A stretch of DNA of 55,021 nucleotides from Rhodococcus sp. 1168 (GCF_002091955.1 NZ_MKKY01000071.1:1-55021), one strand, 5' to 3'; shown: positions 21,414 through 35,113, numbered from the stretch's first letter. Numbers and translations are program-made. Notes: a model not told the origin generated them from the letters alone.

Positions 21414-22185
21414 CGACCCAGCGGCCGTTGCTGCGTCCGATCTCGATGGGATGGTCGAAGCACGCGCTGATGTTCTCGGTCGTCAGTACGTCCTCGACGA
21501 GGCCGTCGACCATGATGTGGCCGTCGCGAATGAGCACGGCATGCGTCGTGGACTTGGGAATTTCCTCCAGATGATGCGTCACAAGGATGCTCGACAATGA
21601 TTCGTGCTGTGCGCGCAGATTGTCGAGCGCGGCGAGAAGTTGTTCGCGAGCAGCGAGGTCGAGTCCGGTTGCAGGTTCGTCCAGAAGCAGAAGCGCAGGG
21701 TTCGACAGGAGTGCTCGCGCGATCAGCGCGCGGCCACGTTCACCCTGCGAAAGTGTGCGCCAAGACGAGTCGCTGCGATCCTCGATACCGAGGGAGGCGA
21801 TGAGCGATCGGGCCCGGTCTTTCTGCTCGGAAGTGGCCGACCATCGCGGAATCAGATCGGGGGTGTTGGTGAGCCCGGTGAGAACAGTCTCGAAAAGCGT
21901 CAATGGGGCCTCGATACGCAGTCGAGGATCGACGTGGCCGATATGGGTGCGCAGCTCGCGCATGTCGACACGGCCGAGTTGGTGACCGAGGACATGGACG
22001 GTGCCCCGAGTGGGGTGCACTGACGCGCCGAGCATGCTCAGCAACGTGCTCTTACCTGCTCCGTTGGCACCGAGCAGCACCCAGTGCTGCCCCTGTTCGA
22101 CCTGCACCGATGCGCCGCGCAGTAGATGTCGTCCGCCTCTGACCAGGTCGACGTTGTGGGCGCGCACGACACTTTCCGTATTCAC
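21394..22185 (-). CDS. Stand-alone ABC transporter ATPase
   Basis: 263 residues from the GTG at 22185 (VNTESVVRAHNVD). Complete nucleotide-binding domain: Walker A GANGAGKST (about 36-44), Q-loop region, signature LSQGERGRAL, Walker B LLLLDEPATGLD and the H-loop ILVTHHLEEI. There is no membrane component nearby. Such single ATPases, of the type annotated 'iron/molybdate ABC ATP-binding protein' in mycobacteria, may pair with a distant permease or act alone. The frame remains open far upstream into the dapB leader, but that portion is noncoding in character. Divergent from dapB. Confidence 0.83.
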   Translation of the reverse strand: MNTESVVRAHNVDLVRGGRHLLRGASVQVEQGQHWVLLGANGAGKSTLLSMLGASVHPTRGTVHVLGHQLGRVDMRELRTHIGHVDPRLRIEAPLTLFETVLTGLTNTPDLIPRWSATSEQKDRARSLIASLGIEDRSDSSWRTLSQGERGRALIARALLSNPALLLLDEPATGLDLAAREQLLAALDNLRAQHESLSSILVTHHLEEIPKSTTHAVLIRDGHIMVDGLVEDVLTTENISACFDHPIEIGRSNGRWVATARRR

Positions 22186-22281
22186 CGGTCGACAGTATCT
22201 TGACACCGAGTCCGGTTTGCGGCCTGCCCGACGACTACCGATTTCCAACCGGCGTAGTACGGGTACCTCGCAAGTCAGTAG

Positions 22282-23100
<819 letters not shown>

Positions 23101-23110
23101 CGAGGTTGCG

Positions 23111-23578
23111 ATGAACAAGGCCACCAAAGTTGTGCTCATCATCGGCGTCATGGTGCTGGTTCTGGGCTTCTATTTCTACCTTCTCGGAAGTCGCGGACTA
23201 TCGCTGATTCAGACCGGCGGCCCGGTCAACATCGGTCTCGGAATAGGCGTCATTCTGTTGCCCATCCTCGGAGTATGGATTGTCGGCGCCACCCTCAAAG
23301 CAGGGTTCGATCATCAGCATCTGGCCAGCCGGATGCGCGAGGAGAACCTCGAACTCGACGTCTCCGATCTGCCGACGATGCCGTCGGGTCGTATTGCCCG
23401 CGACGCCGCCGACCAACTCTTCCAACAGATCAAAGGTGAGTGGGAGAAGGATCCGGACAACTGGCGCAACTCCTACCGATTGGCGCGAGCCTACGACTAC
23501 GCAGGCGACCGAGGCAGAGCCCGCGAAACGATGAAGCGGGCAGTAGAACTCGAACGGCAGGAATCCGCGGACCGATGA
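23111..23578 (+). CDS. Conserved two-helix membrane protein with TPR-like tail
   Basis: 155 residues. Two hydrophobic helices (about 7-27 and 42-64) are followed by a charged cytoplasmic part. There, NWRNSYRLARAYDYAGDRGRARETMKRAVELE (last ~35 residues) looks like one tetratricopeptide repeat, suggesting a protein-binding role. It begins 10 bases after dapB and overlaps the next gene by 4. From memory it corresponds in position to Rv2772c of M. tuberculosis. No function is known to me. Confidence 0.8.
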   Translation: MNKATKVVLIIGVMVLVLGFYFYLLGSRGLSLIQTGGPVNIGLGIGVILLPILGVWIVGATLKAGFDHQHLASRMREENLELDVSDLPTMPSGRIARDAADQLFQQIKGEWEKDPDNWRNSYRLARAYDYAGDRGRARETMKRAVELERQESADR

Positions 23579-24027
23579 CCGCCACTCTGCTCGTCGTCCA
23601 CCACACACCGTCGCCGGTGACGCGTGAGCTTCTCGAAGCGGTGCTGGCGGGTGCGAATGATCCCGATATCGAGGGCGTGACAGTTCGGAGCGTTCCCGCG
23701 CTGAGTGCAACGATCTCCGATGTCCTGAGCGCCGACGGCTACCTTTTCGGAACACCGGCGAATTTCGGCTACATGAGCGGTGCTCTCAAGCATTTCTTCG
23801 ACACCACCTACTATCCGTGTCTTGACGCAGTCGCCTCCCGCCCGTACAGCATGTGGGTTCACGGCAACAACGACACCGTCGGCGCAGTATCGGCGATAGC
23901 GAAGATCGCCACCGGGTGGGCGCTGGAAAACGTTTCCGCTGCACTGGAACTGACGACCGCGGATAAGGCCGCCAAGGATTCTTGCTACGAACTCGGCGGC
24001 ACGTTGGCAGCAACTCTCATGAGCTGA
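23575..24027 (+). CDS. Flavodoxin-like/NAD(P)H-dependent oxidoreductase-like protein
   Basis: 150 residues; ATG overlaps the preceding TGA. The fold is flavodoxin-like: TATLLVVHHTPSPVTRELLEAV at the FMN phosphate loop position, then YLFGTPANFGYMSGALKHFFDTTYY, the loop typical of the WrbA/NADPH-FMN reductase group, and a MWVHGNND segment. It completes a three-gene unit with dapB, matching Rv2771c by position. Likely an FMN-binding reductase; partner unknown. Confidence 0.8.
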   Translation: MTATLLVVHHTPSPVTRELLEAVLAGANDPDIEGVTVRSVPALSATISDVLSADGYLFGTPANFGYMSGALKHFFDTTYYPCLDAVASRPYSMWVHGNNDTVGAVSAIAKIATGWALENVSAALELTTADKAAKDSCYELGGTLAATLMS

Positions 24028-24039
24028 ACCGCCATGTCT

Positions 24040-25827
24040 TCAGAACGGTGGGGGCTCGGCGCGTTCGCGTAGTCGAACGACTGCGCCGTGTTCGCGGAAT
24101 CGGCGTCGCAGATTTTGGATTCGCGCCCGCGCAACATCGGTCGCGGCGTCTCGGAGGTCCTTGGTCGTAGGTGGTTGCGTGCCGGGCGATTGATTCTTTT
24201 CCCACCAGGTCACCGTGACCGGATCGGGCTCGGGTTCCGAACCTCGTTTTCCGCGTCGGCGGGCTCTGGGTAAGCCCAGCCCTCCCGGATCCGGGAGCGA
24301 GATCCGCCGGTATCCGGAGCGGCTCGTCCACAGGATCGCGCAGCCCTGCAGGAGGGCGACGGTCCAGCTGCGCGATGTCTTGGCCTGGTGGTGGCGGGTG
24401 CAGACGGGGTGCAGGTTCGTCTCGATAGTCCACCCCCCGCGCTCGGGGTTGTTGTGGTCGAACGGGACGATGTGGTCGAGTTCGCACTTCGTGGAGGAGA
24501 CATCGCAGTGTTCGAAGGTGCACGTCCGGTGGCTCATCCGTACACGTGCTGCGGTCTCGGTCGAGGGCTTGTACGTCAGCGCGCCCGGCGGTGGGCAGGT
24601 AAGACCACCGTGTCCGTCGGGAAACATTCCCGCGGCCAGTGTCGGGTCGTTCTCGATGGTGGCGAGTAGTTCGGCGGAGAACTTTGCTCGGACCGATTCG
24701 CTGATTTCCGATCGTGCAGGGCCGAACGTTCGGGGAAATGCGCGGGGGACAATGCCACCTCGGCGCACCCGACCGCGTCCGATCAGATGCTCCGAGAGGG
24801 GTTGACCGACAGTCGAATTCGATAACAGAGCAGCAGGGCGTCGAATATCCCCACCACCTGGAACAGCCACACCCGAGGACGTCAGAACGGTCACGAGTTC
24901 GGTCAGCAGCGCTTGCCACTGAGTATCCTTGGCGACCAGCCGGGCCAGGTCCGCGTCGAGTGGTGTCCCATCCGCCAAGACAGCCGGGCTCGAGGTCAGA
25001 CCCAACAGGGTTTGCACATCGACAAGGATCTGGACGAGATGTCCACGTCGCGGAGGCGGTGCGTCGGTGATGCCGAACACGGGGCACTGTTCACCGCGGT
25101 CACAGTGGCATTCGAGAACTTCTTCGCTGTGTAGAAGGGCCAACAGTCCGTCGACACGCAGTTGTCGTAGCGACCTCGGATCGGACTTGCACACGGTCCC
25201 GGCGATCTCCTCGATCAGCGCGTCGGCTTCGGCACCTTCGAGGTCGGTCAACTGCGCGTGCAAAATCGCTGTTCCATCTCCTTCCTGCCGGACCGACACC
25301 TCTCTGCCGGCGCGAGCGGACAGAGCCCGAGCTACCGCGGCCTCGTCGGGGTTGTGCGTCATCCACAGTCGCCACAGCTTTTTGCGGAGTGACGGTGCGT
25401 TGAAGCGTGCGGCTGCAGCAACGGCGTCGGACTCGATGGCCTTGATCGTCTCATCACTGGCATAACCGAGAACCGAGGTCATTACCGTGACGTGGGACCA
25501 GTCGAGCATTCCGCAACTGAATCGAATGGCGGTCAAAGGCAATCGGTCCAATTCGAAGCCGGTGTCGGTGAACGCCCGGATCTGGCGCCACGACATGCGT
25601 AGTGCTCCCGCTGCCTCGCACACCGCATCGCGCAACGCGTCGGAGGGATCGCCGCCGCGGTCATCGGCATCGGCGAGGCGGATCTCTACGACGTTGCAGA
25701 CCGATTCCACCACGCGAACTCGGCACAAATTCTCTCGATGGCGATCTCGGCCGGCAACTGCGAGCAGTCCTGCCACACAGCTGTTGCCGTCGATGATGCC
25801 AGCTCCGAAATCCCCCGATTCGAACAT
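24040..25827 (-). CDS. DUF222 / HNH endonuclease-domain protein (13E12-type family)
   Basis: About 595 residues from MFESGDFGAGII; the frame extends another 22 codons upstream, so the start is uncertain. The N-terminal ~400 residues are the actinobacterial DUF222 region (helical; ADGTPLDADLARLVAKD). The C-terminal HNH motif is CELDHIVPFDHNNPERGGWTIETNLHPVCTRHH, split here between the CELDH and CTRHH ends, with Cys pairs preceding it (CTFEHCDVSSTKC). This family is highly multiplied in actinobacteria and often behaves as a mobile or repeated gene; its true role is not established. The C-terminal ~80 residues are basic and Pro-rich. Confidence 0.82.
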   Translation of the reverse strand: MFESGDFGAGIIDGNSCVAGLLAVAGRDRHRENLCRVRVVESVCNVVEIRLADADDRGGDPSDALRDAVCEAAGALRMSWRQIRAFTDTGFELDRLPLTAIRFSCGMLDWSHVTVMTSVLGYASDETIKAIESDAVAAAARFNAPSLRKKLWRLWMTHNPDEAAVARALSARAGREVSVRQEGDGTAILHAQLTDLEGAEADALIEEIAGTVCKSDPRSLRQLRVDGLLALLHSEEVLECHCDRGEQCPVFGITDAPPPRRGHLVQILVDVQTLLGLTSSPAVLADGTPLDADLARLVAKDTQWQALLTELVTVLTSSGVAVPGGGDIRRPAALLSNSTVGQPLSEHLIGRGRVRRGGIVPRAFPRTFGPARSEISESVRAKFSAELLATIENDPTLAAGMFPDGHGGLTCPPPGALTYKPSTETAARVRMSHRTCTFEHCDVSSTKCELDHIVPFDHNNPERGGWTIETNLHPVCTRHHQAKTSRSWTVALLQGCAILWTSRSGYRRISLPDPGGLGLPRARRRGKRGSEPEPDPVTVTWWEKNQSPGTQPPTTKDLRDAATDVARARIQNLRRRFREHGAVVRLRERAEPPPF

Positions 25828-25955
25828 ACTTGCGAGTGTAAGCCCCCCTACCGACACGTTTTGACGGTCCACAGCCACACGACCACTTGCCAAGGCGGAA
25901 TCTTCTTCACGTCTCGGCTCGGCAGCGACGGTGATCTCTGTCTAGTCTCGCTCCC

Positions 25956-26706
25956 ATGACGTCAGACGCATATGCGCGGTTCCTTCCTGCTGGGTACCAA
26001 ACCTTCCTCCAACCGGTCTCGACGACCTGGCAGTGGCGTGACACCTCAGTTCATATTGCCCGGGCGCGCAACAGCGATGCGGCTGTCAAAGTTCTGGCGA
26101 TTCATGGTGCAGGTGGGCATTCAGGCGCACTGTGGCCGTTCGCGGCAGTCGCTGCGAAGCGTGGAGCCGATGTGTTGTTTCCTGATATGCCGCTGCTCGA
26201 ACCAGGTTGCCGACGTCATTGCTACTTGTCTTCTGGATCCATCGGATCCCGATGCTCGATCTGCCGCTGCGCGTTTCGGTGTTCTCGGCCCAATATCCCC
26301 CCGATTGCTGAAGGCAGGTTCGGCGGTGCTCGGCAGCGTCCGTGTGCCCGTGCGGTGGTTGATGGATATCGACAACATGAGTGCGAATCGAGAGCTGTCG
26401 CAAGCATGCGCGACGGATCCACTCGGTGGTGGAGTGTCCCTACCGCTCGGATTTCTCAACAGTTTCATGTCATTCGAACACGTGGCCCCCGAGAAATATC
26501 AAGGCCCGAAAGTGACGTTGACACATCCTGCAGAAGACACGTGGACCCCGGCGGAATTGAGCATTCGATTTCTTGACAGGATCGCCGCGCCGACATCGCT
26601 GGTAATGCTGGAAGGGTGCGGTCACTTTCCGATCGAGGAACCTGGATTGTCTCGGCTGGCGTCCACGATGGAGGACATCGCCTGCTCCCACGGTTGGGCT
26701 CCGTAG
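25956..26706 (+). pseudogene. Alpha/beta hydrolase, deleted and frameshifted
   Basis: The first part reads in frame 25956 (MTSDAYARFLPAGYQTFLQP ... VLAIHGAGGHSGALWPFA ... VLFPDMPL, the oxyanion HGxGG region). From about 26197 the homologous sequence continues in the +1 frame (VADVIATCLLDPSDPDAR ... VTLTHPAEDTWTPAELS ... LEGCGHFPIEEP, with the Asp and His of the triad). Between PDMPL and VADVI there should be roughly 50 residues, including the G-x-S-x-G nucleophile elbow, but they are absent. Deletion plus frameshift therefore leaves no functional hydrolase. Junction lies near 26190-26205. Confidence 0.8.
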
Positions 26707-26744
26707 CGAAGAGAGTCGTCGGACCCTCGTGGCACAGTGGCGTC

Positions 26745-27965
26745 ATGCGTGAGATGAGTGCATCGATGGCACGCCGCACCGCCCTGGCTGCGCAGGGGCT
26801 GGCGTCTGCGCGTGTTGTGAAGGAGGGGCTGGCGTCCACACGCGCAGTGCACAAGGTGATTGCACAAACGCAGTTGCTCCAGATCGACTCGGTGTCGGTG
26901 CTCGTGCGCGCCCACTATGCGCCGGTGTTCAGTCGAATCGGCAAATACGACCGAACTGTGATCGATCAGGCTGCGTGGACCGATACTGCGCGACGCCCTC
27001 GGAAGCTTGTCGAGTATTGGGGACACGAGGCCGCGCTGATACCGGTCGAGGATTGGCCATTGATGGGCTGGCGCACAAGGTTGTACGAGCACGGTCGTTG
27101 GGGAGGAGCTGGCAAAGTTCTGGAACGGAACCCTGCGCTGGCCGATGATGTTCTTGCTGTCATCGGAGATGTCGGGCCGTCGAGTGCCGGTGACATCGAG
27201 CGTGCGCTCGAGGTCGAACGTCCTGGACGCAAGGGCCCGTGGTGGGACCGCAGTGACGTCAAGGTCATGTGCGAGCAATTGTTCGCGGCCGGCATCGTTT
27301 CGGTTGCCACTCGCTCCGGCTTCGTCCGGCACTACGACCTGACGGAGCGGGTGATTCCGCCCGATATTCTTTCTCGCACGGTGAACGAGGCCGATGCAGT
27401 AAGGGAATTGGTCAACAAGTCTGCGGTGGCGCTCGGTATCGCAAGCGAACCCGATCTTCGTGACTACTACAGACTTTCGCAGAAACAATCGAAAGCCGCT
27501 GTCGCCGAACTGGTGGAGGACGGTGTCCTCGAACCCGTCGAAGTACGCGGATGGGACGTGCCCGCGTATCTGCATGTCGATGCTCGCATTCCCCGGTCCG
27601 TCCGGGGGAGTGCGCTGCTGTGTCCGTTCGACCCGATGATCTTCTACCGTCCGCGCGTGGAGCGCATCTTCGATTTTCGCTATCGCATCGAGATCTACAC
27701 CCCACAGCACAAGCGGGTGCACGGCTACTACGTCTTCCCGTTTCTGATGGGAGACGAGTTGGTCGCGCGGCTCGATCTCAAGGGTGATCGGGTGCGCTCG
27801 GAACTGCAGGTGCTCGGCGCGTTCGTCGAAGGTGAACGCGCCGCCGGTCCCATCGCCGTTGCGCTGGCGCAGGCCCTGCGTGAAATGGCGGACTGGCTGG
27901 GTCTCGACGCCATCGTGATCGGTGAACGCGGCAACCTCGTGACTGCCCTCGCAAGCGCTATGTAA
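26745..27965 (+). CDS. YcaQ-like winged-helix protein (interstrand-crosslink DNA glycosylase family)
   Basis: 406 residues from [18 protein letters not shown]; an upstream ATG at 26616 lies inside the broken hydrolase. Family signs: [22 protein letters not shown] (the Q-x-D active-site motif near residue 45), [22 protein letters not shown], and repeated winged-helix modules; [19 protein letters not shown] and [19 protein letters not shown] are typical of HTH_42/YcaQ. Known members unhook DNA crosslinks, and Streptomyces AlkX/AlkZ relatives protect against specific toxins. Cytoplasmic; the stand-alone context gives no further hint. Confidence 0.85.
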   Translation: MREMSASMARRTALAAQGLASARVVKEGLASTRAVHKVIAQTQLLQIDSVSVLVRAHYAPVFSRIGKYDRTVIDQAAWTDTARRPRKLVEYWGHEAALIPVEDWPLMGWRTRLYEHGRWGGAGKVLERNPALADDVLAVIGDVGPSSAGDIERALEVERPGRKGPWWDRSDVKVMCEQLFAAGIVSVATRSGFVRHYDLTERVIPPDILSRTVNEADAVRELVNKSAVALGIASEPDLRDYYRLSQKQSKAAVAELVEDGVLEPVEVRGWDVPAYLHVDARIPRSVRGSALLCPFDPMIFYRPRVERIFDFRYRIEIYTPQHKRVHGYYVFPFLMGDELVARLDLKGDRVRSELQVLGAFVEGERAAGPIAVALAQALREMADWLGLDAIVIGERGNLVTALASAM

Positions 27966-28018
27966 CCAATCGTGTGTTCGGGCAGCGGGATGTACTCGAT
28001 GGTGCGAACATCGTAAGT

Positions 28019-29473
28019 GTGACTTCACGAGTGTCCGTCTCCGACAGTGAACTGCCCCCACAGGTCGTGGTGCTCTTCGGAGCAACAGGCGACCTGGCAC
28101 GCCGCAAACTTCTTTCGGGGATGATGCACCTGGCGTTGTCGGACCTGGCTCCACGAATTCGTGTCGTCGGAACTTCGCTGGAAGAGATGACAAGTGACGA
28201 GTTTCGTCAGATGGCCCTGGAGTCGGTCGTCGAATTCTCCACTCGAACCGTCTCCGACGAGCATTGGAGCGAGTTCGCACGCAAGCTGACCTATGTATCG
28301 CAGAAAGCCGGGCCTGCGGCGCTCAGTGACGCTGTTGCGCACGCCGAGATGGAGTTGGGTCCGGGAACCCGGCGCCTGCACTACCTCAGTGTTCCTCCGA
28401 AAGCTGCTCTCGCCGTGGTCGAGATGCTCGGCGCCGCCGATCTGGTCGAACGATCGCGCATCATCATGGAGAAGCCGTTCGGTACCGATCTCGACAGTGC
28501 GATAGCCCTCAACGCCACACTGCACGAGACGTTCGAGGAAGCTCAAATCTTTCGGATAGATCACTTCCTCGGAAAAGAGCCTGCACAGAATATCCTGGCT
28601 TTCCGGTTCGCCAACGGTCTGTTCGAGCCGATCTGGAACCGGAACTTCATCGACCACATTCAGATCGACATACCCGAGAAGTTGGGACTGGACGGTCGGG
28701 CGAACTTCTACGAATCCACGGGAGCTTTCAAAGACATGGTGGTGACGCACCTGTTTCAAGTTCTCGCGTTCATGGCAATGGAGCCACCGACTGCCCTCGA
28801 ACCCGGAGCGATCGGTGAGGAAAAGAACAAAGTATTCCGCTCGATGATTCCTTTGGACCCGAAAAATGTTGTGCGCGGACAATATTCCGGCTATCGGTCG
28901 GAGTCCGGGGTAGCTGACGATTCCGATACCGACACTTTCGTCGCACTCCGATGCGAAATCGACAACTGGCGGTGGGCGGGGGTTCCGTTCTACCTACGGA
29001 CAGGAAAGCGGCTGGCCGAAGGACAACGGATAATTTCCATTGCCTTCCGTGAGCCACCCAAATCCATGTTCCCGGCAGGATCGGGCGTCGGTGCGCAGGG
29101 GCCGGACCACCTGACGTTCGACCTAGCCGACGCCTCGAAGGTGTCGCTGTCGTTCTACGGCAAGCGGCCGGGGCCGGGGATGCGGCTCGACAAATTATCG
29201 ATGCAGTTTTCCATCCAGGACACCGAACGGGTCGGCGACGTTCTCGAAGCGTACGAGCGCTTGATTCTCGACGCCATGCATGGAGACCACACACTGTTCA
29301 CGACGGCAGAGGGCATCGAGCGACTGTGGGAGGTGTCGGCGCCGCTCCTTGCCGATCCGCCACCGGTGCGACTGTATTCACCTGGCTCGTGGGGACCCAA
29401 TGCCATTCATCAACTCGTCGCCCCGCACGCGTGGCGGTTGCCGTTCGAACGTGCGTGGCGCGAGAAGAAGTGA
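28019..29473 (+). CDS. zwf: Glucose-6-phosphate dehydrogenase
   Basis: First step of the oxidative pentose phosphate pathway, making NADPH. About 484 residues from the GTG at 28019; GTG 28031 and an ATG at 27974 are alternatives, and none has a strong ribosome site. The cofactor loop [24 protein letters not shown] and the substrate signature [19 protein letters not shown] are intact. The C-terminal [26 protein letters not shown] fits the family. It is not beside tal, tkt or opcA, so this is a solo copy like zwf1 of mycobacteria; an operon copy may exist elsewhere. Confidence 0.93.
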   Translation: MTSRVSVSDSELPPQVVVLFGATGDLARRKLLSGMMHLALSDLAPRIRVVGTSLEEMTSDEFRQMALESVVEFSTRTVSDEHWSEFARKLTYVSQKAGPAALSDAVAHAEMELGPGTRRLHYLSVPPKAALAVVEMLGAADLVERSRIIMEKPFGTDLDSAIALNATLHETFEEAQIFRIDHFLGKEPAQNILAFRFANGLFEPIWNRNFIDHIQIDIPEKLGLDGRANFYESTGAFKDMVVTHLFQVLAFMAMEPPTALEPGAIGEEKNKVFRSMIPLDPKNVVRGQYSGYRSESGVADDSDTDTFVALRCEIDNWRWAGVPFYLRTGKRLAEGQRIISIAFREPPKSMFPAGSGVGAQGPDHLTFDLADASKVSLSFYGKRPGPGMRLDKLSMQFSIQDTERVGDVLEAYERLILDAMHGDHTLFTTAEGIERLWEVSAPLLADPPPVRLYSPGSWGPNAIHQLVAPHAWRLPFERAWREKK

Positions 29474-29475
29474 CA

Positions 29476-29949
29476 TCAGAAGCCGCTGCGGTCCTTGCGT
29501 ATCTGATCGCGCAGTGCCCCTTGGACTGCTTGTGAGAGCCATGAATTGAGCGATACCCCATTGGTGGAGGCTGCTTCTTCGGCGCGCTCCTTCATGTGTT
29601 CGACCATACGAAGGGTAACTCGGCGCATTTCGCCGGTGACCTCGTCCATGGTCGGATGGTCCTCGGAAGAGCTGCCGTTATCCGATGGTGCTGACTCAGC
29701 GGACGTGGGAGACATTCGGATTTCACCGAAGACGTCGCCGCCGTCCAGGCGGACGTGGACCGAGCGGTCGCCGAGTTGCTCGTTCAGTTCGCCGGCGAAT
29801 TCCGACAGCGCGCCCATCAGCATGAGTTTGGCCGACGCTTCGGCAGCTGCGCCGAGTGCTTCGGCAGTCTGTCTCGTATGTTCGTCGCCCAGTGCAGCGG
29901 CCGCGAGCAGATCGGCGCGCAGCGAGGCGGTGTGCTTGTTCAGTTCCAT
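29476..29949 (-). CDS. HicB-like ribbon-helix-helix protein
   Basis: 157 residues from [18 protein letters not shown]; the frame is open to 30105, but that overlaps the thyX start and lacks a ribosome site. The N-terminal half is a helical region, and a middle segment ([14 protein letters not shown]) is followed by an acidic linker. The C-terminal [34 protein letters not shown] is a clear RHH/HicB-type DNA-binding domain. No HicA-like toxin gene is adjacent: the neighbours are convergent zwf and divergent thyX. It may be a chromosomal regulator rather than an antitoxin. Confidence 0.65.
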   Translation of the reverse strand: MELNKHTASLRADLLAAAALGDEHTRQTAEALGAAAEASAKLMLMGALSEFAGELNEQLGDRSVHVRLDGGDVFGEIRMSPTSAESAPSDNGSSSEDHPTMDEVTGEMRRVTLRMVEHMKERAEEAASTNGVSLNSWLSQAVQGALRDQIRKDRSGF

Positions 29950-30037
29950 GACGCCATCGGTGACGTCATGCAAGGTGTCACGATGTTCATGGATAGGCTG
30001 CAGCGACAGACGGGCCAGCTCGAGTGGAGGAACTGCG

Positions 30038-30790
30038 GTGCCGAATACGGTGTCACTGAACGTGCAATTGGTTGCCAAAACCGAATTCTCGGGGCCACCC
30101 GACATCCCGTGGGAGACCGATGCCGACGGCGGTCAGGCCTTGGTCGAGTTTGCTGGTCGCGCCTGCTATCAGAGTTGGTCCAAGCCCAATCCGCGCACCG
30201 CGACCAACGCGTCGTATCTGCGGCACCTTCTCGATGTCGGGCACCTGTCGGTGCTCGAACACGCGAGCGTCAGCTTCTACATCACCGGCATTTCTCGTTC
30301 GTGTACCCACGAACTGATCCGGCACCGGCATTTTTCTTACTCGCAGCTGTCGCAGCGATTCGTCCCCGAGAACGACGCCAAAGTCATCGTTCCCCCGGCC
30401 ATCGAGGGTGACCCGCATCTGGAGGCTCTCTTCGAACGAGCTACCGACGCCAGTCGGGCCGCCTACGTCGAACTGCTGGATGCTCTCGATCACAAGCTCG
30501 AGAGCGTCACCAATTCGGCGTTGCGGGGTAAGCAATCGCGTCAGGCCGCCCGATCGGTGTTGCCGAACGCGACCGAAACACGTTTGCTCGTCACCGGCAA
30601 CTATCGGGCGTGGCGTCACTTCGTCTCGATGCGAGCTTCCGAACACGCGGACATCGAAATTCGGCGACTCGCCGTGGAATGTCTGCGTCAGTTGGCGGAA
30701 GTGGCACCGGATGTATTCGGCGATTTCGAGATATCGACATTGGCCGATGGTTCAGAGGTGGCGCACAGCCCATTCGTGACCGAGTTGTGA
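30038..30790 (+). CDS. thyX: Flavin-dependent thymidylate synthase
   Basis: Makes dTMP from dUMP using methylene-tetrahydrofolate, FAD and NADPH. GGAGG at 30026-30030, seven bases before the GTG at 30038, decides the start and gives 250 residues, the length I recall for the M. tuberculosis enzyme. The ThyX signature [13 protein letters not shown] (RHR-x7-S) is intact, as are [14 protein letters not shown] and [18 protein letters not shown]. The frame is open 164 codons upstream because it crosses the antisense HicB-like gene. dapA follows after 34 bases, then rnj. Confidence 0.96.
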   Translation: MPNTVSLNVQLVAKTEFSGPPDIPWETDADGGQALVEFAGRACYQSWSKPNPRTATNASYLRHLLDVGHLSVLEHASVSFYITGISRSCTHELIRHRHFSYSQLSQRFVPENDAKVIVPPAIEGDPHLEALFERATDASRAAYVELLDALDHKLESVTNSALRGKQSRQAARSVLPNATETRLLVTGNYRAWRHFVSMRASEHADIEIRRLAVECLRQLAEVAPDVFGDFEISTLADGSEVAHSPFVTEL

Positions 30791-30803
30791 GGACCGCCGG
30801 TAG

Positions 30804-33550
<2,747 letters not shown>

Positions 33551-33570
33551 CAGTTTCGCTGTCTCCATCC

Positions 33571-33611
33571 GACTCCGCCCCGCAGAAGCACGAGAGCTGC
33601 GGGGCGGAGTC
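33571..33611. terminator. Terminator between convergent rnj and TSUP genes
   Basis: A perfect 15-bp stem (GACTCCGCCCCGCAG with its complement at 33597-33611) encloses an 11-base loop. Only a short T-rich run follows, which is usual for high-GC actinobacterial terminators. It can serve both strands. Confidence 0.85.
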
Positions 33612-33637
33612 GTCTGCTTTCACTTGCGAGTGAAGGA

Positions 33638-34420
33638 CTAGGCGAAGATCAGCCGCCACAGTCCGATGAGGCCCAGGACGACGATTGCGCTCCGCAATGC
33701 CCATGGTGAGAGCTTTCGTCCGTATCGGGCACCCACCGACCCGCCCAGGACCGATCCGACGGCTATCAAACCTGCTGCAGCCCAGCTGATCTGGTCGAAC
33801 GCGAAGATCGTGTAAGCGAGGGCCGCGACGACGTTGACGATGAGCGAGAGCAAGTTCTTGGCCGCGTTCATTCGCTGTATCGACTCGGGAAGCAGCACCC
33901 CCATGACGCCGATCAGTAGGATCCCCTGCGCTGCAGTGAAATAACCGCCATAGATTCCGACCACGAATGTCCCGATGGTCAGCAGTATCAGCTTCGCCCG
34001 GCTGACATGGTCAGCGGCTTCACCGGCCGCCTCCGAGCGGCGCCTCGCCCACGCCTGGATGCGAGGCTGGAGGACCACGAGAACCAATGCGGCGATGAGA
34101 AGTACTGGAACCACCGCAATGAAGACGGACGGGGGAAGATGCAGTAGCAGCCACGCGCCGAGTAGCGCACCGAAGAACGATGCGGGTATCTGCCAGCGCA
34201 ACCGGTGCCATTGCCCTGCGAGTTCTCGGCGATATCCCCACGTGCCGGAGGCGCTACCGGCGACCAATCCGATCGCGTTCGACATCGTCGCGATCTGCGG
34301 GGGATACCCGAAGGCGACGAGAGTTGGAAAGGTGATCAGAGTTCCGGAACCGACGACGGCATTGATGGCTCCAGCGCCGAAGCCTGCTACGAGAATGACG
34401 AGAACTTCCGATACAGGCAC
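33638..34420 (-). CDS. TauE/SafE (TSUP) family membrane permease
   Basis: 260 residues from the GTG at 34420 (VPVSEVLVILVAGFG). Eight hydrophobic helices in the two-repeat layout of the TSUP family: GFGAGAINAVVGSGTLITFPTLVAFGYPP at the start of repeat 1 and GIYGGYFTAAQGILLIGVMGVLL at the start of repeat 2. Members export or import sulfite, sulfoacetate or other small organosulfur anions; the substrate here is unknown. Convergent with rnj; divergent from the next gene. Confidence 0.87.
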   Translation of the reverse strand: MPVSEVLVILVAGFGAGAINAVVGSGTLITFPTLVAFGYPPQIATMSNAIGLVAGSASGTWGYRRELAGQWHRLRWQIPASFFGALLGAWLLLHLPPSVFIAVVPVLLIAALVLVVLQPRIQAWARRRSEAAGEAADHVSRAKLILLTIGTFVVGIYGGYFTAAQGILLIGVMGVLLPESIQRMNAAKNLLSLIVNVVAALAYTIFAFDQISWAAAGLIAVGSVLGGSVGARYGRKLSPWALRSAIVVLGLIGLWRLIFA

Positions 34421-34489
34421 CGAACCGAGGTTACGGACGCCGCGCCGAAGACTGTGCACGGGGGACGTACGCACGTACGGTGGTTCGAT

Positions 34490-35113
34490 GTGAGCCTTGC
34501 ACAGGATGAACGCGCAGCCCTAGTACATACATTGGAAGAGTTGGGGGAGGACACACCGACGCTGTGTGGTGGGTGGACGGGCCGTGATCTCGCCGCGCAC
34601 CTCGTCGTTCGGGAGCGTCGCTTGGATGCCGCACCTGGAATTTTGATTCCGTTCCTCGCCGGATACACCGAGAAGATCCAGAGCCAGGTAGCTGCCAGGC
34701 CTTTCGGCCAGCTGGTCGAGGAGATTCGGACGGGACCGCCCATCTGGTCACCGTTCAAGATTCTCGATCCGTTGATCAACGTAGGTGAAATGTTCGTTCA
34801 TCACGAAGACCTGCGTCGAGCGCAACCCGAGTGGTCACCGCGAACTTTGCCGCGAGCGATGGAAGACAAATTGTTCTCGACCGTGGGGTTGATCGGGCGC
34901 AAGTCCTATCGCCGAGCTCCGGTCGGGGTCGAGTTGCGTACGACCGATGGACGGTCTGTGACCGTGAAGAAGAGCTCACGCGGTCAGGTGACTCTGATCG
35001 GACCACCTTCGGAACTGTTGCTCCATGCATTCGGTCGGAGCGCTGTCCGGCTCGAGAAGGAGGGTGATCCCCGCGATATCGAGGCGCTCGACGCGCTCGA
35101 TCGGAGCCTCTGA
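34490..35113 (+). CDS. TIGR03085-type metal-binding protein (DinB/mycothiol-isomerase-like)
   Basis: 207 residues from the GTG at 34490 (VSLAQDERAALVHTLEELG); the frame is open upstream through the divergent permease gene, but that is a shadow. LCGGWTGRDLAAHLVVRERR and EMFVHHEDLRRAQPEW carry the His residues typical of the four-helix mycothiol-dependent enzyme fold. The C-terminal half (VTVKKSSRGQVTLIGPPSELLLHAFGR) fits the actinobacterial TIGR03085 group. Reaction unknown. Confidence 0.8.
   Translation: MSLAQDERAALVHTLEELGEDTPTLCGGWTGRDLAAHLVVRERRLDAAPGILIPFLAGYTEKIQSQVAARPFGQLVEEIRTGPPIWSPFKILDPLINVGEMFVHHEDLRRAQPEWSPRTLPRAMEDKLFSTVGLIGRKSYRRAPVGVELRTTDGRSVTVKKSSRGQVTLIGPPSELLLHAFGRSAVRLEKEGDPRDIEALDALDRSL

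Noticed and set aside
26622..28280. 552-codon minus-strand frame opposite the YcaQ-like gene
   Set aside because: Arg/His-rich shadow without recognisable motifs; the plus-strand protein is clearly real.
29950..30105. N-terminal extension of the HicB-like protein to 30105
   Set aside because: It would overlap the thyX start region, has no ribosome site and lacks domain character; ATG 29949 is preferred.
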